DNA from: Pontibacter coccineus | Lineage (GTDB): Bacteria; Bacteroidota; Bacteroidia; Cytophagales; Hymenobacteraceae | Direction: 5' to 3' | Assembly: GCF_030546575.1 (NCBI RefSeq) | Contig: NZ_JAUOTN010000001.1 | Location: forward strand, 744,001-808,000 | Length of the DNA: 64,000 nt | Shown: positions 47,483 to 56,242 of the stretch, piece by piece | How the letters are laid out: each line of letters starts with the position of its first letter | Numbering within the stretch: position 1 is the stretch's first letter | The notes under the pieces: model-generated | What the model was told of the DNA's origin: nothing | What the model saw: the letters and a program-made list of their open reading frames with translations, nothing else | The model's database searches: none | Position numbers and translations under genes: made by a program

Positions 47483-49273
47483 TTACATGCGCTCCGGCAC
47501 CACTATTCCCAGCAGACTCATGCTTTCGCGCACGAAGCGGGCGACCATGGCTGAGAGGGCGATGCGGAAGTTGCGGGCCTGCTCGTCTGTTTCGTTGAAG
47601 ATCGAGATCTCCTGGTAGAAACGATTGTAAGCCTTGGCCAATTCGTAGGCGTAGTTCGCGATTACGGAAGGCGCATACAGTTTGCCTGCCTCCTGCACCA
47701 CTTCCGGGTAGCCTACTAGTAAGGTTATCACTTCCTGCTCGGCCTCGTGCAGGTTTTTGAAGTCGCTAAACGAGGCGGCGTCTACGGCTATACCCATCTC
47801 GCCAGCCTTGCGCAGGATAGCCGAGATACGGGCATGCGTGTACTGCACAAACGGACCGGTGTTACCACGGAAGTCGATCGACTCCTGCGGATTGAAGAGC
47901 ATGCGCTTCTTCGGATCCACTTTGAGCAAAAAGTATTTCAGGGCACCCATTGCCAGGGTATGGTATAGCTTCTGCGCCTCTTCCTGCGTGAAGCCTTCGA
48001 TCTTGCCTAGCTCCTCGGTCTGCTGACGGGCCGTGTCGATCATCTCCTGCACCAGTTCATCAGCGTCCACCACGGTGCCTTCTCTTGACTTCATCTTACC
48101 CGATGGTAAATCCACCATGCCATAGGACAGGTGATAGATGCCTTCAGCGTACGGCTTGCCCAGTTTCTTAAGCACCGCCTTCAGCACCTGGAAGTGGTAA
48201 TTCTGCTCGTCGGCCACTACGTAGATCGACTGATCGTACGGGAAGTCGTTGTGCTTCAACTCGGCCGTGCCCATGTCCTGGGTGATGTAGACCGAAGTAC
48301 CATCGGAGCGGAGCAACAGCTTCTCATCCAGGCCTTCGTCGGTGAGGTCCACCCATACCGAGCCGTCTGACTTTTTGAAGAAAACGCCTTTTTGTAGCCC
48401 TTCCTCCACACGCTCTTTGCCCAAGGTATAGGTCTCCGATTCGTAGTAGAATTTATCGAAATCAACGCCGATGTTACGGTAGGTCGCGTCGAAGCCTTCG
48501 TACACCCAGCCGTTCATGGTTTTCCACAGCGACACTACTTCCTCGTCGCCCTGCTCCCATTTCTGCAGCATGGTCTGGGCTTCCAGTATCAGCGGGGCCT
48601 TTTTCTTGGCCTCTTCTTTGTCCATACCTTGCGCTACCAACTCGTCGATTTGCTCTTTGTAAGCCTTGTCGAACAGCACATAGTATTTGCCCGCCAGGTG
48701 GTCGCCTTTGATGCCGCTGCTTTGCGGTGTCTCGCCGTTGCCCATTTTCTGGTAGGCTAGCATTGACTTGCAGATATGGATGCCACGGTCGTTTACCAGG
48801 TTGGCCTTCATCACGTGGTGACCGTTCGCCTTCATGATCTCCGACACGGAGTAGCCCAAAAAGTTATTGCGCAGGTGGCCCAGGTGCAGTGGCTTGTTCG
48901 TGTTTGGTGAGGAGTACTCCACCATCACTTTTTTGCCGGAATCGGCTGCCTGCCCGTGGCTTGGGTTGGTCATCAGTTCGCGGAACAGGCGCACCCATAC
49001 CTGCTCTTCGATCTCGAGGTTCAGGAAGCCTTTCACCACGTTGTAGTTTTTCACCTCGTCGGCCTGCTCTTTCAGGTAGGCCCCCAGTGCCTCCCCGATC
49101 TGCTCCGGGCCTTTACCGGCTTGCTTGGTATAAGGAAAAGTTACAAAAGTGAAGCTGCCGGCAAACTCCTTGCGGGTGGGTTGCAGACTGATGGTAGAAG
49201 CGTCAACGGTAAGGCCGAACAAAGCCTCCAATGCTTGGCTGATGCGCTGGCTAATGGCGTTTTGAAGTTGCAT
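47483..49273 (-). CDS. argS: Arginyl-tRNA synthetase
   Basis: 596 residues. It charges tRNA-Arg in the cytoplasm. The class I signature is in SSPNTNKPLHLGHLRNNFLG (HLGH) and the second motif at GKMKSREGTVVDADEL. An N-terminal tRNA-binding domain (QPTRKEFAGSFTFVTFP) and the C-terminal anticodon-binding helices ending VRESMSLLGIVVPERM are present, so the protein is complete. It lies 8 bases after the arginase-like gene on the same strand, a likely operon that joins arginine breakdown and charging. Confidence 0.97.
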   Translation of the reverse strand: MQLQNAISQRISQALEALFGLTVDASTISLQPTRKEFAGSFTFVTFPYTKQAGKGPEQIGEALGAYLKEQADEVKNYNVVKGFLNLEIEEQVWVRLFRELMTNPSHGQAADSGKKVMVEYSSPNTNKPLHLGHLRNNFLGYSVSEIMKANGHHVMKANLVNDRGIHICKSMLAYQKMGNGETPQSSGIKGDHLAGKYYVLFDKAYKEQIDELVAQGMDKEEAKKKAPLILEAQTMLQKWEQGDEEVVSLWKTMNGWVYEGFDATYRNIGVDFDKFYYESETYTLGKERVEEGLQKGVFFKKSDGSVWVDLTDEGLDEKLLLRSDGTSVYITQDMGTAELKHNDFPYDQSIYVVADEQNYHFQVLKAVLKKLGKPYAEGIYHLSYGMVDLPSGKMKSREGTVVDADELVQEMIDTARQQTEELGKIEGFTQEEAQKLYHTLAMGALKYFLLKVDPKKRMLFNPQESIDFRGNTGPFVQYTHARISAILRKAGEMGIAVDAASFSDFKNLHEAEQEVITLLVGYPEVVQEAGKLYAPSVIANYAYELAKAYNRFYQEISIFNETDEQARNFRIALSAMVARFVRESMSLLGIVVPERM

Positions 49274-49281
49274 TAAGTAGA

Positions 49282-50253
49282 TTAATGTATAGCTGTTTTA
49301 TTAAATTCGCGGTGTAAAATGGCGTCAGTGGCAGTCTCCAGTATGTCGAAGGCGTTCTCGGCCATGGTGTTTTCCGTGTCGAGCGTCGGGTTTATCTCAG
49401 TCATCTCGTAGCACACAATGCGTGGGTCCTGCAACAGGTGGTAGTTGAGCAATTTCGCTTCCTCCACTGTCAAGCCTACTTCCACTGGCGTTCCCGTTCC
49501 TTTCGAAAACTTCGAGTCGAGGCTGTCCACGTCAAACGACACATAGATGATGTCGCAGTCACGCAGGCGCTCGAGCGCTTCGGCTGCCACTTGCTCCGGC
49601 CCTTTCTGGGTAAACTCGGCATAGGTAAAGTTTTTGATGCCGTACTTGCCCAGCAAAAAATCCTCCGGCTCTTCCGTGTCGCGCACCACAATGTATACCA
49701 GGTGCTCTGGCTTGAGTTTCGGGCCGTCAAAGCCCAGTTTCTTGAGCGAGTTCCAGAAGAACACCGTCTCCTGCTCTGGGTCGTTTATCTGCCGTTCCAG
49801 GTTGTCAAGGTTCAGGGCCATGGCCAGCGGCATGCCGTGCACGTTGCCCGATGGCGAGGTATACGGCGAGTGGATGTCAGCGTGTGCGTCTACCCAAATC
49901 ACACCCAACGTCTTGTCCGGGTAGGCGGCTTTTATACCTGCTATGGTGCCGTGCGCGTTGGAATGATCACCGGAAAGCACCAGGGGGAACATGTCCAGCT
50001 CCAGCGTTTGCACAACAGCATTGGCAATGTTCTTCTGCACAGCCAGAATGCTATCGATGCGATGGGCATTTGGAAAAAGGTCCTTCTCGAACAGGGTATA
50101 GTTCAGGTCAGGTACGCTGATAGAGTTGAAGCGCTTGAAATAATCGCAGCCTTTGTCCCAGCAGGCTACCCGTAGCGCGTCTATACCCATGCTGGCTCCG
50201 CGCGTACCTGCGCCGAGTTCTGAGCGTACTTCTATCAGTTTAATCTTTTTCAT
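49282..50253 (-). CDS. Arginase/agmatinase family ureohydrolase
   Basis: 323 residues from the ATG at 50253 (a TTG at 50259 would add two residues). Manganese ligands appear in LSGDHSNAHGT (Asp/His region), VIWVDAHADIHSP (D-A-H-A-D-I) and VSFDVDSLDSKFSKGTGTP (D-V-D). The C-terminus YEMTEINPTLD carries the Glu of the active site. It releases urea from arginine or agmatine. The opening LIEVRSELGAGTRGASMGID fits an arginase, but the nearby arginine decarboxylase (divergent) would make agmatine, so agmatinase is possible. It heads a transcript with argS. Confidence 0.88.
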   Translation of the reverse strand: MKKIKLIEVRSELGAGTRGASMGIDALRVACWDKGCDYFKRFNSISVPDLNYTLFEKDLFPNAHRIDSILAVQKNIANAVVQTLELDMFPLVLSGDHSNAHGTIAGIKAAYPDKTLGVIWVDAHADIHSPYTSPSGNVHGMPLAMALNLDNLERQINDPEQETVFFWNSLKKLGFDGPKLKPEHLVYIVVRDTEEPEDFLLGKYGIKNFTYAEFTQKGPEQVAAEALERLRDCDIIYVSFDVDSLDSKFSKGTGTPVEVGLTVEEAKLLNYHLLQDPRIVCYEMTEINPTLDTENTMAENAFDILETATDAILHREFNKTAIH

Positions 50254-50657
50254 AGGCAAATTGGTGGTTTGCTGTAGTTCAGTTTTGCTTTCCTCACAAA
50301 AATCTCCTCTCCTTGGTCATCACCCCCTCATCCTCTTGAATCAGGTTCGGGATCTTCCATTGCGGAGAGACTCGTCATCCAAAAACACACTCCAAACTTT
50401 CTGTCATGCCCTTGAGCAGCTGCTACTAGGATTCTTTCAGGATGACAAAAAAGTAAAATGAAACGGCCCTGCACATTCTAAGGCGTGCAAAAAACCAAAG
50501 AATGCTCGCACTGCTCCTCCTCTCTATTTATTTTCCCGCTTTAAAGAGCGTGATTGAAATAAATAACTGAACGTTTCTTATAATTTAAACAAAGTTTTTG
50601 CAAAGATGGTAAATAACGAACAATATTGCATGTTTTCTTAAGCCCACAAGCACCAGA
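50254..50657. other. Divergent spacer with a dispersed GTCATCC-type repeat
   Basis: About 400 bases with no credible gene. The part 50320-50456 contains GTCATCC words, TGTCAT (50402-50407) facing ATGACA (50442-50447), and AGGATTCTTTCAGGATGAC. It looks like the dispersed spacer repeat with TCATCCTGAAAGAATCC that I know from related genomes. The AT-rich right part should hold the speA promoter, not resolved. Confidence 0.5.
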
Positions 50658-52052
50658 ATGGATAAATACACCGACCTGATTCACCAGACTTTTGATTTTC
50701 CTACAGACGAATTCACCGTGGAGAACAACGAGTTGTTTTTCAATGGCATCCCCCTGATGGACCTGATCAAACAGTATGGCACTCCTTTAAAACTAACATA
50801 CCTGCCCAAGATTAGTTCGCAGATACAGAAAGCAAAACGTCTGTTCAACGACGCCATTCAGAAGCTTGACTACCAGGGCACTTATACCTATTGCTACTGC
50901 ACCAAGGCCTCGCACTTCTCTTTTGTGATGGAAGAGGCGCTCAAAAACGACATCCACATCGAAACCTCCTCAGGTTACGATATGCAGATCGTGAGGGCGC
51001 TTTACAAGAAGGGCAAGATCAACAAAAATACCTATATCGTTTGCAACGGCTTCAAGCGCGAGCGCTACCGCCAGTGGATCACCGAGTTCATCAACGACGG
51101 CTTTGTGAACTGCATGCCCATCCTCGACCACATCGGCGAGATTGAGTATTACAAGGAGCACGTAAACGTAAAGACGAAAGTTGGTATGCGCCTGGCCTCG
51201 GACGAAGAGCCGAAATTCCAGTTCTATACCTCGCGCCTGGGTGTGCGCTACAACGACGTGATCGACCTGTACGAGCAGCAGATCAAGCCGGATGACCGCT
51301 TCGAGCTCAAAATGCTGCACTACTTTATCAACACAGGTATAAAGGACACCTCTTACTACTGGTCGGAGTTGAGCCGCTTTGTGCACAAGTACTGCGAGCT
51401 GAAGAAGGTATGCCCGGAGCTTGACACCATCGACATCGGCGGTGGCTTCCCGATCAAAACCTCCATCCAGGCCGACTACAACTACCAGTACATGACCGAG
51501 GAGATCCTGCGCACGATCAAGCGCATCTGCAACGAAGAAGGTGTGCCGGAGCCGAACATTTTCACGGAGTTCGGTATCTTTACGGTAGGCGAAAGCGCGG
51601 CCAACATTTACTCTATTCTGGATGAGAAGCTCCAGAACGACAAGGAACTATGGTACATGATCGATGGTTCGTTCATCACCAACCTGCCGGACGCCTGGGC
51701 ACTTAACCAGCGCTGGCCGCTACTGGCCATCAACCACTGGGACAAGGAGTACCGCAAAATACAGCTCGGCGGCATGACCTGCGACAGCCAGGATTACTAC
51801 AACTCAGAGATGCACTCGTTCCAGGTGTTCCTGCCGAAAGCACCGAAGGAGGAGCCGCTGTACATCGGCTTCTTCCATACGGGTGCTTACCAGGAGCAGT
51901 TGAGCGGCTACGGCGGCATCAAGCACTGCCTGATCCCTTCGCCGCAGCACATTTTGGTGGATCGGATGGAAGACGGCACGCTCAAAAGCTGGCAATTTGC
52001 CCCGGAGCAGACCTATGAGTCGATGCTAAACATTTTGGGATACGAAATTTAA
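50658..52052 (+). CDS. speA: Arginine decarboxylase (fold-III PLP type)
   Basis: 464 residues. The PLP lysine lies in TYTYCYCTKASHFSFV, the pyridoxal-phosphate Gly-rich loop in TIDIGGGFPIKTSI, and EFGIFTVGESAAN and GGMTCDSQDYYNSE carry further active-site residues (Cys, Asp). The gene has been named arginine decarboxylase in relatives; its length is shorter than E. coli SpeA, because the insertion domains are missing. The product agmatine leads to polyamines. It is divergent from the arginase-like gene and argS, so the locus handles arginine. Confidence 0.88.
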   Translation: MDKYTDLIHQTFDFPTDEFTVENNELFFNGIPLMDLIKQYGTPLKLTYLPKISSQIQKAKRLFNDAIQKLDYQGTYTYCYCTKASHFSFVMEEALKNDIHIETSSGYDMQIVRALYKKGKINKNTYIVCNGFKRERYRQWITEFINDGFVNCMPILDHIGEIEYYKEHVNVKTKVGMRLASDEEPKFQFYTSRLGVRYNDVIDLYEQQIKPDDRFELKMLHYFINTGIKDTSYYWSELSRFVHKYCELKKVCPELDTIDIGGGFPIKTSIQADYNYQYMTEEILRTIKRICNEEGVPEPNIFTEFGIFTVGESAANIYSILDEKLQNDKELWYMIDGSFITNLPDAWALNQRWPLLAINHWDKEYRKIQLGGMTCDSQDYYNSEMHSFQVFLPKAPKEEPLYIGFFHTGAYQEQLSGYGGIKHCLIPSPQHILVDRMEDGTLKSWQFAPEQTYESMLNILGYEI

Positions 52053-52082
52053 GGCTGCGGTCGTTAAATTTGCGTATACTGT

Positions 52083-52112
52083 TTTGCATTTATAGTAAAA
52101 ATTGTATTTTTG
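52083..52112 (+). promoter_or_regulatory. Strong promoter of the 52-residue lipoprotein gene
   Basis: TTTG (52083-52086) and a perfect -7 box TATTTTTG (52105-52112) are separated by 18 bases. The leader is about 25 bases. Confidence 0.7.
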
Positions 52113-52142
52113 GTTTACCATCGTTTATTTAAATATTTTACC

Positions 52143-52301
52143 ATGAAGAAATTAGCAGCATTCGGCGCATTCATCCTGGCACTGGGTATGACTTCCTGCA
52201 AGACATACTGCCCAGCCTACAACTTCGCCAGCGTTGAGGTGTCCGAGCAGAACGCCCCGGCAACTGACCTCGTGCAGGACACTGAAGTGATCAAAGGCTA
52301 A
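52143..52301 (+). CDS. 52-residue lipoprotein
   Basis: From ATG at 52143 the peptide has a lipoprotein signal (MKKLAAFGAFILALG) with lipobox MTSC (Cys19). The mature part is only 34 residues: KTYCPAYNFASVEVSEQNAP and an acidic, Thr/Val-containing tail. A second Cys follows four residues after the lipid-bearing one. The gene has its own consensus promoter and a textbook terminator, so it is a real, probably highly expressed unit. Similar short CPAY-containing lipoproteins occur in related bacteria as far as I remember. Function unknown. Confidence 0.85.
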   Translation: MKKLAAFGAFILALGMTSCKTYCPAYNFASVEVSEQNAPATDLVQDTEVIKG

Positions 52302-52324
52302 TCCGCGCGATTACCTCTGGATAT

Positions 52325-52354
52325 AAAAAAACCGGCTTAAAGGCCGGTTTTTTT
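52325..52354 (+). terminator. Intrinsic terminator of the small lipoprotein gene
   Basis: AAAAAACCGGC pairs with GCCGGTTTTTT (arms 52325-52336 and 52343-52354) and T-rich sequence follows. Confidence 0.9.
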
Positions 52355-52510
52355 GTTTTTAGTCACCCTGTGAATGGGGGCTTCCCGCCCACTAGGTTGT
52401 TTTTATAAATTTCCGGTGAACTGCTCGCTCCCAGCCCTCTTTTTGAATTAGCACTTCATGTGCCGTTTAGCAAACCATTCGTTACCGCCGTTTTCCTCAT
52501 TTAGTAGGTG

Positions 52511-52954
52511 TCAATCTTTTCTCATGAAATCGAATGCTCCTTTCCGAAGTTGGATGCCATATTCCAGGTAAGCCTTCATGCAGGCAAGAAAATTTCCCCA
52601 GCCCTCGGTATTTCCTATAACCCATTCCAGGTTAGCTTCACTGAAAGTTTTTCCGCCTTCGGTTACTCTTACTACTGTGCTTTGGTTGGGCTGCGCTTCC
52701 AGTGTAATGTTCACGGTGGTTTCCTCGTCCCAGCTAAATGAAACCAGACGGTTGGCTTCGGCCTTCAGCACTTTCACAGGAAATACATCAGGGAATTCCG
52801 GAAATTTCCAGGTCAGGTCCTCCCCTGCCTCCATCCGCCCGCTACTTTCCGAAATGAAGTAGTTCGTCATTTTGTCGGGATTCACAATCCCTTCAAAAAC
52901 TTCATTAACCGGCTTTTGGATTTGAATCGTGGCTCTTGCAATCAGGTCCATCAT
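52511..52954 (-). CDS. SRPBCC (START-like/AHSA1) domain protein
   Basis: 147 residues forming a single helix-grip domain. The start ARATIQIQKPVNEVFEGIVNPDKMTNYFI is the typical first strand plus helices; WKFPEFPDVFPVKVLKAE and RLVSFSWDEETTVNITLE are sheet strands, and the long C-terminal helix begins EGWGNFLACMKAYLEYG. Such proteins bind hydrophobic ligands or act as Hsp90-activator-like factors. The ligand is unknown. Two Met codons lie at the start. It is followed at short distance upstream by a lipoprotein gene on the same strand (21 bases), possibly co-transcribed. Confidence 0.88.
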   Translation of the reverse strand: MMDLIARATIQIQKPVNEVFEGIVNPDKMTNYFISESSGRMEAGEDLTWKFPEFPDVFPVKVLKAEANRLVSFSWDEETTVNITLEAQPNQSTVVRVTEGGKTFSEANLEWVIGNTEGWGNFLACMKAYLEYGIQLRKGAFDFMRKD

Positions 52955-52975
52955 GAATGTTGTATTTACTCTTCG

Positions 52976-53689
52976 TCAATAATTTATAAGAAATTCATTT
53001 ACCACGCCACGCTCCACAAAGACAGCGTCCAGGTATAGCTTGGTCTCATTATTCTTGGTCACATACCAGGAGAAGTCTGATTTTCGTCCCGCAACCGCTT
53101 CGATTGTGTAAACACCGCAGACATCTTTCCCTATCCACTGACCTCCTTCACTTTCTTTCACGGTGCCACAACTTTCTCTGCTTATGATCCCTTTGGTTAA
53201 CCCCTGCCCGCAATTACACCAATTAAGCATAAACTTATCGGCATCAGTTTGCGGACTTGTATTCACAAACTTAATTTTAAGTATAGCGGTAGGGCTAAGC
53301 GTATGACTGAAATTAGTGCTTCCCCCTTTGTTTAATGTTGAAAGGGAAGCGTCTATGTAACCGTCTGTATACCCTTCTTTCCTGTTATTTTCATTGATGG
53401 AAATATCGAGCAGTTGGGCTCCATGAAACACCTTAAGCTTGGCTTTATAATAACCGTTTCTATCAGTAGTTGCCTCACCTACGGTTTTGCGTTTTCCATC
53501 CGTGATGATTCCCATACCTGATGGTGACTTTATGGCGTCGACACTAATTTGCACTCCTTCAATCGGCTGATTCGTGGTATCATCTGTTATTTGCCCTTCA
53601 ATGATGAAAATATCAATATCTTCCTTCTCGCAGGAACTGAATACAATCAATAGCGACAGGAATAGGATCGGATAATTGATTGTCTTCAT
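52976..53689 (-). CDS. Lipoprotein with carboxypeptidase-regulatory-like domain
   Basis: 237 residues from ATG at 53689. The signal ends in lipobox VFSSC (Cys20); an alternative longer frame would place 30 residues before it and is rejected. Residues ~30-110 look like a carboxypeptidase-regulatory-like or Ig-like domain (EGQITDDTTNQPIEGVQISV, TDRNGYYKAKLKVFHGA). The C-terminal part has four Cys (NWCNCGQGL, SRESCGTVKE, KDVCGVYTIE) that could form disulfides. The function is unknown. It precedes the SRPBCC gene on the same strand. Confidence 0.78.
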   Translation of the reverse strand: MKTINYPILFLSLLIVFSSCEKEDIDIFIIEGQITDDTTNQPIEGVQISVDAIKSPSGMGIITDGKRKTVGEATTDRNGYYKAKLKVFHGAQLLDISINENNRKEGYTDGYIDASLSTLNKGGSTNFSHTLSPTAILKIKFVNTSPQTDADKFMLNWCNCGQGLTKGIISRESCGTVKESEGGQWIGKDVCGVYTIEAVAGRKSDFSWYVTKNNETKLYLDAVFVERGVVNEFLINY

Positions 53690-53820
53690 ATTGATCGCTT
53701 TTTGGTTGAATTTTGAGTCACCTTGCTGAGAACGATTAATATAAACGGATTTGTGCAAACGAAGCCCGAAGCATAGCAAGGGTTAAGTATGCACTTTGTT
53801 GTGCTTTCGTGATTTTAATT

Positions 53821-53934
53821 TTAAGTGTCAACTCCAGCCGGCGGCGGAATAAGGGCTCCACTCATCCTTATGATGAACATGTTGACAAGGCTGCCGGCCA
53901 CAACGGCTAAAATGTTTCTCAGGGTTGAGTTCAT
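53821..53934 (-). pseudogene. 5' remnant of a small membrane protein gene
   Basis: On the minus strand ATG at 53934 opens 37 codons: NSTLRNILAVVAGSLVNMF, then a short IIRMSGALIPPPAGVDT and a stop. This matches, from memory, the first quarter of a conserved ~130-residue membrane protein of Bacteroidota in which the P-P-P motif is followed by three more helices. Those helices are missing here, so the gene seems to be cut off after the first span. It could still be translated, but a remnant is the better explanation. Confidence 0.5.
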
Positions 53935-53961
53935 TTTGATTTCGATAGATTGGATGACAGG

Positions 53962-54507
53962 CTATTCTTGTGAATCTACTGGCAAATCATCAGCATTGAA
54001 CTCATATAGCAGCAACTCTTCCGGATCTTTCGGCAACTGTACCTGTTTGCTATACCTGAGGCCGAGTTTCTCCAGCAGTTTTTGTGAAGCCACATTGTCT
54101 TTTACCGTGATCGCCTTTAGCTGGGTGATGCCGAACTCCTCTATACCTGCCCGCTTTACTTCCAGGGCCGCTTCAAGTGCATAGCCTTGCTTTTCGTGCT
54201 GCGGCAGGAATGCAAAACCAATGTCAATCCCTTCCAGCCCCTCCCGGTCGTAGAGCCCGCAAACACCCAGCTTCTCCCGGTCTGATTTTCGGATGACGGT
54301 ATAATTTGCATAACCTAGCCGCTCCAACTGCGCAGTCACTCTGTTTCGAATGTAGGTGGCAGCCTCCTCCTCCGTTCGCACATTCCTGTCCCCAATGTAC
54401 CTGAGCCAACTCGGGCTGTTAAGCAGTTCTAACATAAAAGCAGCATCCTCCTCCGAAGTGGGTATCAGCAGCAGGCGCTCGGTTTCGAATGATCTGTAGT
54501 GCGTCAT
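53962..54507 (-). CDS. GNAT-family N-acetyltransferase (RimJ/RimL-like)
   Basis: 181 residues with the GNAT fold. It begins HYRSFETERLLLIPTSEEDA, as RimJ/RimL-type enzymes do; VCGLYDREGLEGIDIGFAFLP forms the central strands, QGYALEAALEVKRAG holds the acetyl-CoA pyrophosphate loop region and VASQKLLEKLGLRYSKQ the final helix. The substrate is unknown; the subgroup acetylates ribosomal proteins or small amines. The next upstream gene on the same strand starts 17 bases after... its stop at 54524, so they may be co-transcribed. Confidence 0.9.
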   Translation of the reverse strand: MTHYRSFETERLLLIPTSEEDAAFMLELLNSPSWLRYIGDRNVRTEEEAATYIRNRVTAQLERLGYANYTVIRKSDREKLGVCGLYDREGLEGIDIGFAFLPQHEKQGYALEAALEVKRAGIEEFGITQLKAITVKDNVASQKLLEKLGLRYSKQVQLPKDPEELLLYEFNADDLPVDSQE

Positions 54508-54523
54508 AATGTTCTATACTAAA

Positions 54524-55516
54524 TCAATTTGTGTGCTGCCTGAAGAACTCAACCACCTCGTTGTTGATTCTCAAATCAGTGCCATGCCCTATAGCAGGGT
54601 ACGTTCTGAAATCAGCTTGTACCTTGTTTTCCAGGTATACCTTCTTTACAAGCTCCCATCTCTCAGGCACGAGCTGTTTTCCCATCAGGCGGTAGACGAC
54701 CTCCCGCTCTGCCTCACTGTATGCATCATCAAAAGCAACCGCATCATTGTCATCTAATTCGCCCATGTACAGCAATTGGGGCAGTTTCCTGAAGGCCTCC
54801 AAGTTCGCTGGCTTTCCGGTTATTTCCTGCAGGTCTGCTATACCTAGCGGATAATACAGGGGCTCTCCGGCTAAATCTGCAACCGGTAAGGTGGCAATTC
54901 CATTGATCCCACCCATGGCTGCAGCTTTAACTTTCTCCGGATGCAGTAGCGTAAAACGATTGGCAAATGTTCCCGAGGCTGAAAATCCTGTCATGAAGAA
55001 TTTATCTTCCAGTTTGTAGCCCTGTGCTCCTAGTTGTATTTTGGCGTCTTCAACCATTGCCAGCAATTGCAGGTCCAGACGCTCTATCTCCGCTTCATTT
55101 GTTAACAGCACGTCCCGGTCCAGTGCGTGGGTATAGTAGGTCCAGTTTGTTTGCGACCTTGGGAAGATTGGCACCAATAAAGGGATTCGTAATTTCTTAG
55201 ACGCAAAATTCCCCACCGAACTAACACTTGCAGCATACCTGGCTCCTTTTTCGTGATAGGATAGGGTATCGTTAAGCCCTGTATTGGTCGTCTCCACTAA
55301 GAGGTGATTTGTGACGTCACTTTGGATCCCTTTGGGCAAATAGACCAGGTATTCGAAGTTAAAACCCGCTTCTGGTTTTGCCGCAAATTTCAGCAAGGTA
55401 TCCGATGCCAGTGCTGAAGGTTTTCCGGAATTGTTGCCTTGGATTGGTAGATGTGAACCGCAACTAAAAAAGAGCGAAGTAAACACCATAGCCAAAAGTG
55501 TTCTCATATACTTCAT
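54524..55516 (-). CDS. Alpha/beta-hydrolase-like lipoprotein
   Basis: 330 residues with a lipoprotein signal (lipobox FFSCG). The predicted nucleophile Ser lies in FFMTGFSASGTFANRFTLL, an acidic residue in LLYMGELDDNDAVAF and a His in YPAIGHGTDL, which together would make a catalytic triad. NFEYLVYLPKG and SQTNWTYYTHALDRDVLL resemble secreted esterases or peptidase-like proteins of PHB-depolymerase type. The substrate is not known. The ATG at 55516 is followed by a second Met at codon 4. It lies directly upstream of the GNAT gene on the same strand. Confidence 0.8.
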   Translation of the reverse strand: MKYMRTLLAMVFTSLFFSCGSHLPIQGNNSGKPSALASDTLLKFAAKPEAGFNFEYLVYLPKGIQSDVTNHLLVETTNTGLNDTLSYHEKGARYAASVSSVGNFASKKLRIPLLVPIFPRSQTNWTYYTHALDRDVLLTNEAEIERLDLQLLAMVEDAKIQLGAQGYKLEDKFFMTGFSASGTFANRFTLLHPEKVKAAAMGGINGIATLPVADLAGEPLYYPLGIADLQEITGKPANLEAFRKLPQLLYMGELDDNDAVAFDDAYSEAEREVVYRLMGKQLVPERWELVKKVYLENKVQADFRTYPAIGHGTDLRINNEVVEFFRQHTN

Positions 55517-55611
55517 CGTAATTAATTATTACGCACACACCAATATAACAATAACCCTATGAAAAATCTATTGGTAGCATCCTAAATTATAGGGCAGTAC
55601 CAACTTTATTT

Positions 55612-56127
55612 TCAAACTTTTCCTACAATTACCTGCGCTGCTTCCCACAGATCATTCACCTGCCAGGTATAGCTGCCGGTGGCATACTTGTCGCCTACTA
55701 TGATCGAGCGTATACCTACTTTTTCGGCAGCTTCCAGGTCGCGGTGGGAGTCGCCTACCATCCAGCTTTGCACAGGATTGATGCTATACCTGGCCATGGC
55801 GCGCTCCAGCATCAGGCTGTCGGGTTTGCGGGAGAGCGACGCGGAGTAGTTCGGGTGCGATGGCGCGTAGTAGAGAGCGTCAATCAAATGGCCGCAGCTT
55901 TCCTGCAGTTTCTGGTGGCAGGCCATCACATCGGCCCTGGTATACAGGCCTTTGGCTATACCGCCCTGGTTTGTAACCACAACCAGCAAATAGCCGTTTT
56001 GCTTCAGAAGCGCCAACGCCTCCGGCACGCCCGGCAGCACTTCAAAATCTTCCAAGGTATAGGTATAGTCTCCTCGTTCGCGGTTGAGCACACCGTCACG
56101 GTCCAGGAATACGCACTTTCGCTGCAT
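55612..56127 (-). CDS. HAD-IIIA phosphatase (GmhB/HisB-N-like)
   Basis: 171 residues. The nucleophile motif is CVFLDRDGVLNRERGDYTY, motif II is VVTNQGGIAKGLYT, the Lys is in SLSRKPDSLML and motif IV is WMVGDSHRDLEAAEKVG. This layout fits D-glycero-D-manno-heptose 1,7-bisphosphate phosphatase. The zinc-binding Cys/His loop of typical GmhB is absent: APSHPNYSASLSRKP has no Cys. So it may be a zinc-free branch or another sugar phosphatase. It is divergent from hemG. Confidence 0.88.
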   Translation of the reverse strand: MQRKCVFLDRDGVLNRERGDYTYTLEDFEVLPGVPEALALLKQNGYLLVVVTNQGGIAKGLYTRADVMACHQKLQESCGHLIDALYYAPSHPNYSASLSRKPDSLMLERAMARYSINPVQSWMVGDSHRDLEAAEKVGIRSIIVGDKYATGSYTWQVNDLWEAAQVIVGKV

Positions 56128-56242
56128 TGTTCATCTATGGGTTCAGGCGCTAAAATTAGAATTATTACGTTGGATATGCATGCCCCGGCAGTAATACTGC
56201 CGCACAAAGGCACAAATAACAGCAGCTTACAGACAGCAGAAT

